DNA from: Pseudomonadota bacterium
GTDB lineage: Bacteria > Pseudomonadota > Gammaproteobacteria > Pseudomonadales > Oleiphilaceae
NCBI GenBank assembly: GCA_023430625.1
Contig: JAEZAA010000110.1
Coordinates: 1 to 5,895, forward strand
Direction: 5' to 3'
DNA: 5,895 bases
The notes beneath the pieces are model-generated. The model had not been told where the DNA came from. It ran no database searches and saw only the letters and a program-made list of their open reading frames with translations. How positions within the stretch are numbered: the first letter of the stretch is position 1; each line of letters begins with the position of its first letter. Positions 1 to 5,771 of the stretch are shown here, in pieces. A program made the translations under genes and the position numbers.

Positions 1-1
1 G

Positions 2-757
2 CTGACGTCGATTGACCTGACGACCAATACCGCGCTGACGGACCTAGGCCTTAGTGACAACCAGCTGACGTCGATTGACCTGTCGGCCAATACTGCGCTG
101 GAATACATTATTCTTAGTAACAATGAATTAACATCAATTGATCTATCGGCTAATACCGCGCTAACCGAAATGTGGCTTGCCGGCAATCAACTGGTTTCGA
201 TTGACTTGACTGCCAATACCGCGCTAACAACTCTTTATCTTTATGTCAACGAATTGGTGGATATTGACCTTCCCGCAAGTGACTCGCTGACAAGCATAGA
301 CCTTAGTGATAATAAATTGACGTCGATTAACCTGTCAGAGAACACGTCATTGAGTAGTGTTGTCCTTTCACGCAATCAACTGGAATCCATTGCCCTGCCG
401 ACGAATGGGCAGCTGGCGAGCCTATACCTTGAAAATAACCAATTGAAGTTAATTGACTTGTCGGCCCATACATCATTACGAGGCCTTCTCCTTACCGACA
501 ATCAATTGGAATCCATTGCCCTGCCGACTAATAGCCAGCTGGAGCACCTATACCTTAATAATAACCAATTAAAATTAATTGACTTGTCGGCCAGTCCCAA
601 TCTATTGCTTCTATACCTTGACAACAACCAGCTGACGTCGATTGACCTGACGGCCAATACCGCGCTGACAGACCTAGACCTTTATAACAACCAGCTGACG
701 TCGATTGACCTCGATAATAACAACTTGCTAAATCGTGCGTGGCTTCAAGGAAACCCT
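2..757 (+). repeat. Twelve tandem 63-bp units coding LRRs
   Basis: Units begin at 2, 65, 128, 191, 254, 317, 380, 443, 506, 569, 632 and 695, with no insertion or deletion between them. The last unit is recognisable mainly in its first 17 bases. By hand count the units at 2-64 and 632-694 match at 57 of 63 bases although ten units apart. The units at 380-442 and 506-568 match at 54 of 63, and the similarity continues into the following unit to about 466/592, giving a 126-bp higher-order repeat. GC-rich units (ctgacgtcgattgacct) alternate with AT-rich ones (caattgaagttaattgac), so the array is a mosaic. Confidence 0.9.
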
Positions 758-823
758 TTTGATCCTGCAACGATTTCATACTTGGAAGGATTGAAATCAA
801 CAATTGAAGACTTGCAGTTTTAA
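2..823 (+). CDS. Leucine-rich-repeat protein, 5'-truncated by the window edge
   Basis: The frame is open from base 2 to the TAA at 821-823 (273 codons). The first in-frame ATG, at 170, lies inside a repeat and is not a credible start, so the gene begins upstream of the window. The protein is eleven full LRR units of exactly 21 residues plus a degenerate twelfth. The consensus is LTSIDLSANTALTDLDLSNNQ, in which both halves look LRR-like (LxxIDLxxN and LxxLxLxxN). This nested 21-residue pattern resembles the bacterial 'IRREKO' LRR class. The last about 24 residues, from NPFDPATISYLEGL onward, look like a C-terminal cap. No C-terminal anchor, sorting signal or membrane segment is visible; the N-terminus, and hence any signal peptide, is outside the window. 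LRR solenoids generally bind proteins, but the ligand and the cell location cannot be read here. The LRR call is firm; the role is unknown. Confidence 0.9.
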   Translation: MTSIDLTTNTALTDLGLSDNQLTSIDLSANTALEYIILSNNELTSIDLSANTALTEMWLAGNQLVSIDLTANTALTTLYLYVNELVDIDLPASDSLTSIDLSDNKLTSINLSENTSLSSVVLSRNQLESIALPTNGQLASLYLENNQLKLIDLSAHTSLRGLLLTDNQLESIALPTNSQLEHLYLNNNQLKLIDLSASPNLLLLYLDNNQLTSIDLTANTALTDLDLYNNQLTSIDLDNNNLLNRAWLQGNPFDPATISYLEGLKSTIEDLQF

Positions 824-975
824 ACAGCATTCTTGCCACCACCAACTTTACGTGATGAGAAAGGGGCCCTACTTCAGCAAGACATTCATGAACACCCGTT
901 TGGCTAGGCGTTCTTCTTGAGTTCATAGTATGAAAGTTGTGGCCCTCAGAACGTCACTTCGCAAATTTTCACACG

Positions 976-982
976 AAAAGGA
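976..982 (+). promoter_or_regulatory. Ribosome binding site fixing the start at 991
   Basis: AAAAGGA lies 8 nt before ATG 991. An upstream in-frame TTG at 937 would add 18 residues but has no comparable site in front of it, so the ATG is preferred. I found no convincing -35/-10 pair in 824-990, so it is unclear whether this gene has its own promoter or is read from the LRR gene 167 bp upstream. Confidence 0.75.
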
Positions 983-990
983 CTTCGAAC

Positions 991-1710
991 ATGTCAAAAA
1001 CAACCAAACTACGAGCCTTGGTAACCCTGCGTAAAAGTGCCGCCGGCCGCACTGCCGACCAAGTAAAGACGGCTATTCTGGACTACTACAAGTCGCTGCT
1101 GGACCAGACCTCACTCGATGAGTCCAAAAAACAGACGGCATTACTGTTGTTTGAAGGTGGACTCAACATCGCGGTCGCAGTGCTGCTGAAAGAAAAGAAC
1201 ACCAGCGACAGCGTTGGCAGCCTGACTCTGGCGATCTGCGACATGCTGGCGAAAGACCGCATCATGATGATCAATGGCAGAATTTACTTTTTCGACAGCA
1301 AGGATATCGAATGCTTGGCGGCAATCATTGCCATGGTGATTCAAAGCATGTCTGTTGTGAATGAAGCCACGAACGCCAAGCTATATGCAGCAGCCGGTGG
1401 TCCGTTTGGGGCTGCGGCAGGCGTGTATATCGTTGCCGTGGCAATATACCAGTACAGCCAAAGTGTTATCGGCGTATCGCAAAAGTGCGATACCACCTTT
1501 GAGAAGGTTAAAACCATACTGAACGACATAGAACGAAAGGAGTATCCGAGTGATCTGGATGCCACGTTATTCGAGAACGTAGCCCGTTCCAATATCGCCG
1601 CCATTTCGATCGCGTCGGGACATCAGCCCAGCGGTAACGCATTCTCTTCGCAGTTGCCAACCCCACCGGACTATCTGGATCAATCCTCTCGGCGATTGGC
1701 TACAGCTTAA
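991..1710 (+). CDS. Hypothetical protein with Gly/Ala-rich hydrophobic core (239 aa)
   Basis: I do not recognise a family. The start ATG 991 follows a good Shine-Dalgarno sequence. The N-terminus (residues 1-20) is basic with no signal peptide. Residues 21-48 look helical and charged. Residues 49-66 are hydrophobic (LLLFEGGLNIAVAVLL). Residues about 107-121 form a second hydrophobic helix. Residues 131-162 are the most striking part: an Ala/Gly run AAAGGPFGAAAG followed by VYIVAVAIY, long enough to span a membrane or to form a glycine-zipper hairpin. Residues 165-185 return to a charged helix, and from about 208 the tail is Ser/Pro/Gln-rich and probably disordered. Cysteines are at 83, 108 and 166. 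A helical, membrane-inserting or membrane-associated protein is plausible, and a secreted pore-forming or effector-like protein is one speculation, but nothing in the sequence proves it. It lies downstream of the LRR gene and converges on the lipoprotein gene. Confidence 0.75.
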   Translation: MSKTTKLRALVTLRKSAAGRTADQVKTAILDYYKSLLDQTSLDESKKQTALLLFEGGLNIAVAVLLKEKNTSDSVGSLTLAICDMLAKDRIMMINGRIYFFDSKDIECLAAIIAMVIQSMSVVNEATNAKLYAAAGGPFGAAAGVYIVAVAIYQYSQSVIGVSQKCDTTFEKVKTILNDIERKEYPSDLDATLFENVARSNIAAISIASGHQPSGNAFSSQLPTPPDYLDQSSRRLATA

Positions 1711-1720
1711 ACTCATGGGC

Positions 1721-1770
1721 GCCTATCTCCAGAAACATGGTCTGGTTTTCGAGAGATAGGCACTGGAGAT
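1721..1770. other. Inverted repeats with two competing pairings
   Basis: GCCTATCTC (1721-1729) is perfectly complementary to GAGATAGGC (1753-1761), with CCAGA/TCTGG (1729-1733/1741-1745) able to pair inside. The overlapping ATCTCCAG (1725-1732) is also perfectly complementary to CTGGAGAT (1763-1770). The two stems share bases and cannot form together. The element begins 10 nt after the stop of the upstream gene, so it may act in 3'-end processing or termination. No T-run follows it. Confidence 0.55.
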
Positions 1771-1780
1771 CGATGAGGAC

Positions 1781-1817
1781 GAGGAACATCCCGACACAAA
1801 TGTGGGGGATGTTCCTC
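1781..1817. terminator. Possible bidirectional 3'-end hairpin between convergent genes
   Basis: A perfect 12-bp stem, GAGGAACATCCC (1781-1792) with GGGATGTTCCTC (1806-1817), encloses a 13-nt loop that can itself pair CACA with TGTG. It lies between the stop codons of two converging genes (1710 on plus, 1835 on minus), where a shared terminator is expected. Neither flank has the T-tract of a classical intrinsic terminator, so it may instead protect mRNA 3' ends or work with another factor. The hairpin is certain as sequence; the terminator role is inferred. Confidence 0.5.
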
Positions 1818-1834
1818 CTACTGAACTACGGCAA

Positions 1835-3586
1835 TCAACGGTCCTGATGCACTGCAATGGTTTGGCATGGACTCTCCGGAACCGAACGAACGGTTCCCTC
1901 CGGCCACTGATTGCCGTTCATTAGATACTGATCCATTTGCCCGTGGGTAAGCTCTGCTTCATGGTCCGCACAGCCATTGCCATTCAGATCGAATTCAAGG
2001 CTGATCAAGCCAACGGCGTAGCTTGCGATCACCACTGCATCACTAATTGAATAGCGCTCCCGGCCGCTGGTCGGCCACCGCCAGGAACTGCTGTCGGACT
2101 CGTCGAACTGGCTGTAGTCGTAGTGAGTGTCGTCCAGAATGGTGACATCCAGTTGTTGGCCTTTTAATGTGCCGCCTGGAATCCGGAGTACGTAGGTTCC
2201 CCCCGCTCGTTCGATGAATGCGTCCTCGGGAAGCAACTCTTGTGTCATATTGGCATCGAGTACTTCCAGTTGAAAACCATCTCCGCCTCCCGGGGTCGTT
2301 GCCGTATACATATAAGAATCCAGCGCGAGGGTGACGACGCCCAAGTCTTCGTCAAAGTTGTAGTTCTCGTAGTGAAAGACGCCCTTTGAGGCCATCTGAT
2401 AGTTACCGCCCTCACCCGCAAAGGTGAAATTCAGCTCTCCCTGGGTTTCAAACCGATAGCTGAAGGACGTATTGACCGGCCAGGGTTCATAGTAATCACC
2501 GGACACGGCCGTCAGCTCAAAGATGCCCGTGCCATTTTGTATCGACTCATAGCCCTGGCTTTCCTCAACAAAACGGCAGTTAGTCATCGTTTCCGTGACA
2601 GTCTCGCCCACCGTTGGCAGTTGCTCAACCGGCAGGCTAGAGGTGTAACTACCGCCATTGGGACACCAATAAGAGTTCGACCGATAACGGTCTATGATTG
2701 GGTCCAACATTGCGACACCAGCGGCATTGGACTGAGACACGATATGGGTCAAAAATCCTTGGCCAGACACGTACGCATCGAGGTAGGCAGACGCTGAACT
2801 GGTGCCCGGATTGCCAGTATCGTTATCGATGATGGTCAGTGTCGCCTGGTCGGATATTTCGCCACCGTTGATCCGGGCACTGACGCTGAAGGTGAGAGTC
2901 TCGTCTCCTTCAACCACTTCGTCCGCCAAGATAGGAACGGTGACACTGGTTGAACGTGCGCCCGCTGCAATCGTGACGGTGCCTCTTGTGTGCTGATAGT
3001 CCTCACCGGCGACGGCGGAGCCATTCTGCGTTTCATAATTGATGCTGATCGCTTGGCGGGCGGGCTGGCTCAATTGGATGATAAAGGCGAAGGAACCTTC
3101 TTCTTCGACCCTGCCGCCATGCACACGGAGGGCGCCGCTGATCGGACTCACGGTAACCCGAACCGTATCGGAATTGGCACGCCCCTGGTTGTCATGGACC
3201 GAGAGGCGAAAGGTCAAGTGAATCGGTGCTGCAGTATCTGGAGCAATGAAGCTGGCATCCAATTGATCCGCATTCTGTAATGCGACGGTGGGACCTTCAA
3301 CCTGCGCCCAAAGGATTCGCTCGATGACCGCGCCTTCCGCCGCGTCGGCCACACCTGCTAGCGTTGTTAACACATTGGGGTCGGCCAGTTGATCCGTACC
3401 TGCATCCACTTCGGGTGCGCCTTCCTCATCTGACGGTTCAGGGGATGGGGTGGGGGTGACTTGAGGGTCCTGACTCGCTGCCTTGGTATGGCTCGCGCTT
3501 TCCTTACAGGCCGAGAGCCCCATCAGCAGGATCGAGAAGATCAGTGCACGACTGATGATAGGTTCAATAAAGCTTTTCATTAACAT
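1835..3586 (-). CDS. Outer-membrane-type lipoprotein with PKD-like and Calx-beta domains (583 aa)
   Basis: Residues 1-27 form a lipoprotein signal peptide: K4, a hydrophobic core (LIFSILLM) and the lipobox LSAC with C27 as the lipidated cysteine. The +2 residue is Lys, not Asp, so sorting to the outer membrane is expected. Residues 28-57 are a Pro/Ser/Glu linker (TPTPSPEPSDEE). Residues about 58-147 resemble PKD/REJ-like beta-sandwiches (VDAGTDQ at the start, VHDNQGRANSDTVRVTV at the end). Residues about 149-256 are a Calx-beta domain (SINYETQNGSAVAGEDY, DEVVEGDETLTFSV, ATLTIIDND). Residues 264-583 are rich in aromatic and acidic residues and I cannot assign them; they contain cysteines 308, 337, 539 and 574, which could form disulfides, and FDLNGNGCADHE near 532-543, which resembles a degenerate calcium loop. 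The likely role is a surface-exposed or periplasm-facing binding protein, possibly calcium-dependent. It follows the autotransporter gene by 31 bp, probably in one operon. ATG 3586 is chosen over ATG 3580 by its spacing to AAAAGG. Confidence 0.88.
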   Translation of the reverse strand: MLMKSFIEPIISRALIFSILLMGLSACKESASHTKAASQDPQVTPTPSPEPSDEEGAPEVDAGTDQLADPNVLTTLAGVADAAEGAVIERILWAQVEGPTVALQNADQLDASFIAPDTAAPIHLTFRLSVHDNQGRANSDTVRVTVSPISGALRVHGGRVEEEGSFAFIIQLSQPARQAISINYETQNGSAVAGEDYQHTRGTVTIAAGARSTSVTVPILADEVVEGDETLTFSVSARINGGEISDQATLTIIDNDTGNPGTSSASAYLDAYVSGQGFLTHIVSQSNAAGVAMLDPIIDRYRSNSYWCPNGGSYTSSLPVEQLPTVGETVTETMTNCRFVEESQGYESIQNGTGIFELTAVSGDYYEPWPVNTSFSYRFETQGELNFTFAGEGGNYQMASKGVFHYENYNFDEDLGVVTLALDSYMYTATTPGGGDGFQLEVLDANMTQELLPEDAFIERAGGTYVLRIPGGTLKGQQLDVTILDDTHYDYSQFDESDSSSWRWPTSGRERYSISDAVVIASYAVGLISLEFDLNGNGCADHEAELTHGQMDQYLMNGNQWPEGTVRSVPESPCQTIAVHQDR

Positions 3587-3594
3587 GGAGGTAG

Positions 3595-3600
3595 CCTTTT
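3595..3600 (-). promoter_or_regulatory. Ribosome binding site for the lipoprotein gene
   Basis: On the minus strand AAAAGG stands 8 nt before ATG 3586 and 14 nt before the alternative ATG 3580, favouring the first. It lies within the 31-bp gap after the autotransporter stop (TAG, 3618-3620). No terminator-like hairpin is visible in that gap, which supports co-transcription. Confidence 0.6.
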
Positions 3601-3617
3601 CTTAATCCCTTAAATTC

Positions 3618-5198
3618 CTAAAACTCGAACCGCAGCCCAAGGCTGAACTGTCCGGATTCTGTATCCGAATAACCAAGCAGATGTTGGTAATGGGCATAGG
3701 TTGAGAATCCCTTCGGCAGAACAGCGACCACTCCGAGGTTTGCCAGGAAGTAGAGCGATTCTTTCATGTCGGCGCGCAACTCAAAGCGATTACTAGGGTC
3801 CGGGTCGAATGAGAAACGACCATAAACGTCGTCTCTGGAGGTTTTCACATCGCTGCGCGCCGATAGATGCGCTTGGGGAAGCAGTACGCCCCAGGACTGG
3901 CTGATGGCAAAACTGGCGTCGACGCCGGCAGCCATGACGACTTGCTGGATTTCCTGCTCGCTGATCTCCACTTCCCAGCCGCCGGCGTTGTTTTCACCGA
4001 AGGCATCAATCTGGGTCGATAAATAATCGGCGCGGATAAAGGGGCGCAGCGAATAGGCATCAACATTGAAGTCGTACTGCGCCTGGGCACTGGCTGTCCA
4101 TTGTGAGCCGCTGGTCGAGCCTTTCGCTACCGCGTTCAGGGTTTCCGACAAGTTGGTGTAGGCAATCCGCCGCTTAGTGTCGTATTCGACCGTGCCATAA
4201 CCCAGTTGAGCGTCAAAACTCCAGGAGCCGCGATGCATGACAGCGTAGGCAAGCAGGGAATAAGTCGTGGCATCAACTTCACCGCCCCGATCTTGAAATT
4301 CCAGATCGTTTTGGGTCCAACCCCAGGCCGCACCGATAAAGAGATCATTGTTAAACCGATAATCGGCTCCCAAGGTGAGGCCCTGGGCGGAGGAATCATA
4401 GCCTGCTTCGAGCTCTGTACGATCTCTGTCGCTGTTCCCGGCAAGTGCGGACGCAAAGAAGCTTAGCGGCGAATAGGCTGAATCGGTGTCGCCCGCCGCG
4501 CCGCCGCGCTGCCGGTCGGACGTGAACGCGTAGCCATTGAAGGTAGAGGACGAATGTCCGCTTGCCAGATAAAGCTGGCGTTGGGCGACGGCCTGGATCT
4601 GGGACCTGAAAATCTCCGACGCCTGCCGAATCTGTGCCGAGACTTCCTCGGGGGCGATCTGACGTAATGCCTCGTCAGCGGACCCTGGATCGGTTCGAGC
4701 TTGCTCAAGAAGTGCCTCGCAGCGCGCCAGCAGTTGGGCGCCGCCGGTTCCCAGGTCAGCAGTGCCGAGCTGCCGCAGGCGTGGGCACAAATCGTCAATC
4801 GCCGCGCCAATGGATCTGGCATTGTCGCCATGTCCCAGTGCTTGTAATTCAACGTCCACGACGGAGAGGGTGACTGTTGCGGAGGAGACTTCACCATTGG
4901 TATCCGAGACCGTGTACGTGAAGCTATCAGAGCCCGCGAAGTCTCGATCTGGCGTGTAGCGAATGCTGCTGTCCGAATTGAGGGAAACGCTTCCGTTTGC
5001 CGGACTACTCACGTTAGTGACACTTAGGGCGTCATTGTCGTCGTCAAAGTCATTGGCGAGGACGTTAATGGTAATAGTCCCGTTCATTGTGACCGTTCGG
5101 GAGTCGCCGTTGGCAATAGGTGGAGCCGCATTGGCGATCTGCAGGCTAGAAGCAATTCCGGCCAGCACGACTATTGCCAACTTCCTTAGCTCATTCAT
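3618..5198 (-). CDS. Small autotransporter with one cadherin-like/Ig-like domain (526 aa)
   Basis: Residues 1-24 are a Sec signal peptide (basic R5-K6, hydrophobic LAIVVLAGIA, probable cleavage after ANA24). Residues about 26-115 form one cadherin-like/Ig-like domain of the type seen in repetitive adhesins (INVLANDFDDDNDALSV, GSVSLN, YTPDRDFAGSDSFTYTVSD); its acidic loop at 49-56 is a typical calcium-site region. Residues about 116-215 are predicted helical, with C138 and C160 and the stretch ALRQIAPEEVSAQIRQ, a segment type I associate with short-passenger autotransporters. Residues about 243-526 look like the C-terminal translocator barrel: alternating strands, many aromatic girdle residues and a final LGLRFEF with terminal Phe, as expected for BAM-dependent insertion. 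The passenger is very short compared with classical autotransporters, which have passengers of many hundreds of residues. It is the first gene of the minus-strand pair. A surface adhesion role is likely; the ligand is unknown. Confidence 0.9.
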   Translation of the reverse strand: MNELRKLAIVVLAGIASSLQIANAAPPIANGDSRTVTMNGTITINVLANDFDDDNDALSVTNVSSPANGSVSLNSDSSIRYTPDRDFAGSDSFTYTVSDTNGEVSSATVTLSVVDVELQALGHGDNARSIGAAIDDLCPRLRQLGTADLGTGGAQLLARCEALLEQARTDPGSADEALRQIAPEEVSAQIRQASEIFRSQIQAVAQRQLYLASGHSSSTFNGYAFTSDRQRGGAAGDTDSAYSPLSFFASALAGNSDRDRTELEAGYDSSAQGLTLGADYRFNNDLFIGAAWGWTQNDLEFQDRGGEVDATTYSLLAYAVMHRGSWSFDAQLGYGTVEYDTKRRIAYTNLSETLNAVAKGSTSGSQWTASAQAQYDFNVDAYSLRPFIRADYLSTQIDAFGENNAGGWEVEISEQEIQQVVMAAGVDASFAISQSWGVLLPQAHLSARSDVKTSRDDVYGRFSFDPDPSNRFELRADMKESLYFLANLGVVAVLPKGFSTYAHYQHLLGYSDTESGQFSLGLRFEF

Positions 5199-5203
5199 TG
5201 TTA

Positions 5204-5209
5204 CTCCTT
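5204..5209 (-). promoter_or_regulatory. Ribosome binding site for the autotransporter gene
   Basis: On the minus strand AAGGAG is followed by TAACA and then ATG 5198, a strong site with 5-nt spacing. It supports this start, which also places a proper signal peptide at the N-terminus. Confidence 0.75.
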
Positions 5210-5263
5210 ACATTTCGATTCATGTGTTGCGATGCGCCGTCATTTCCTGACTATGTAGATGGA

Positions 5264-5277
5264 CAAAAATCAAAAAT
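5264..5277. repeat. Tandem 7-bp direct repeat in the divergent control region
   Basis: CAAAAAT occurs twice back to back (5264-5270, 5271-5277) in the 144-bp gap between the divergent autotransporter and DCC genes. It is the most AT-rich spot of that gap, so it could be part of a promoter or a regulator site. I could not fit convincing -35/-10 boxes on either strand. It may also be chance. Confidence 0.35.
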
Positions 5278-5305
5278 GCGAACAATCTGAGCTTCAAACC
5301 CGTGA

Positions 5306-5326
5306 TGCCAGGAAATAACCTGGGCA
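5306..5326 (+). promoter_or_regulatory. Small hairpin abutting the Shine-Dalgarno of the DCC gene
   Basis: TGCCAGG (5306-5312) pairs with CCTGGGCA (5319-5326) with one bulged G and a 6-nt loop AAATAA. The stem ends directly before GAAGGAG at 5327. It could influence ribosome access or be an operator, but it is short. Confidence 0.35.
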
Positions 5327-5333
5327 GAAGGAG
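5327..5333 (+). promoter_or_regulatory. Ribosome binding site that decides the DCC start
   Basis: GAAGGAG touches the ATG at 5334 with no spacing, which a ribosome could hardly use. The next in-frame ATG at 5343 is 9 nt away and is therefore the likely start. Confidence 0.75.
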
Positions 5334-5342
5334 ATGCACGCA

Positions 5343-5771
5343 ATGACGCTACCCACTCCCACCAAAGCTGATGACAAAGTGGTCCTGTTCGATGGCGTGT
5401 GCCGGTTGTGCAATGGCTGGAGCCGGTTTCTCCTTCGCCACGACAAGCAGGCGGTCTTCAAGCTCTGCACCGTGCAATCGCCCGAGGGCCAGGCCATCCT
5501 GCAATGGTTTGGCCTGCCAACGGATAGTTTCGAAACCATGCTGTTGGTGGATCAGGGAACCGCTCACACCAAGAGCGATGCCTTCTTGCACATCATGCGT
5601 CAGCTCCCGATGCCCTGGTCCTTTCTCGCTGCCTTGAGGATACTCCCGCAAGGCGTGCGCAATTGGTGTTACGACCGCGTTGCGCTCAACCGCTATCGCC
5701 TCTTTGGCCGTTATGAGCAGTGCATGGTGCCGACTCCGGATGCCATGAAGCGATTTCTCGGCCATGGCTGA
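5343..5771 (+). CDS. DCC-family (DUF393) thiol-disulfide oxidoreductase-like protein (142 aa)
   Basis: The family signature is complete: VVLFDGVCRLC at residues 13-23 gives the DxxCxxC-type motif D17, C20, C23 after a first beta strand, as in the thioredoxin-like DCC family. The C-terminal signature is also present (YDRVALNRYRLFG at 110-122, then C127 and RF near the end). Length, about 140 residues, is typical of stand-alone members. The family is predicted to carry out thiol-disulfide exchange, but physiological substrates are poorly known. Extra cysteines are at 42 and 109. There is no signal peptide, so it is probably cytoplasmic or at the inner face of the membrane. The start is taken as ATG 5343, not 5334, from Shine-Dalgarno spacing. 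Its stop overlaps the start of the next gene by 8 bp, indicating translational coupling with the DoxX-like protein. Confidence 0.92.
   Translation: MTLPTPTKADDKVVLFDGVCRLCNGWSRFLLRHDKQAVFKLCTVQSPEGQAILQWFGLPTDSFETMLLVDQGTAHTKSDAFLHIMRQLPMPWSFLAALRILPQGVRNWCYDRVALNRYRLFGRYEQCMVPTPDAMKRFLGHG

Noticed and set aside
2..757. Periodic repeats that could suggest a CRISPR array
   Set aside because: The 63-bp period is contiguous without spacers and translates to regular LRR units in one open frame.
888..912. Imperfect inverted repeat after the LRR gene (GAACACC/GGCGTTC)
   Set aside because: Only 6 of 7 pairs match and no T-tract follows; too weak to call a terminator.
555..926. Minus-strand open frame of 123 codons
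   Set aside because: It is antisense to the LRR repeats, its repeated peptides simply mirror them, and no ribosome binding site or family is seen.
937..990. TTG-initiated N-terminal extension of the hypothetical protein
   Set aside because: It lacks a ribosome site, whereas AAAAGGA sits 8 nt before ATG 991.
930..1034. Short plus-strand frame beginning MKVVALR (34 codons)
   Set aside because: It overlaps the better-supported gene at 991 in another frame and has no Shine-Dalgarno sequence.
4463..4897. Minus-strand frame of 144 codons, and plus-strand frames at 4634-4873 and 4963-5250, within the autotransporter gene
   Set aside because: These are shadows in other frames of the autotransporter; the main frame has a full signal peptide, recognisable domains and a barrel.
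5227..5257. Possible promoter TTGCGA / TATGTA toward the DCC gene
   Set aside because: Spacing is 19 nt and the boxes match consensus at only 4/6 and 3/6, which is near chance level.
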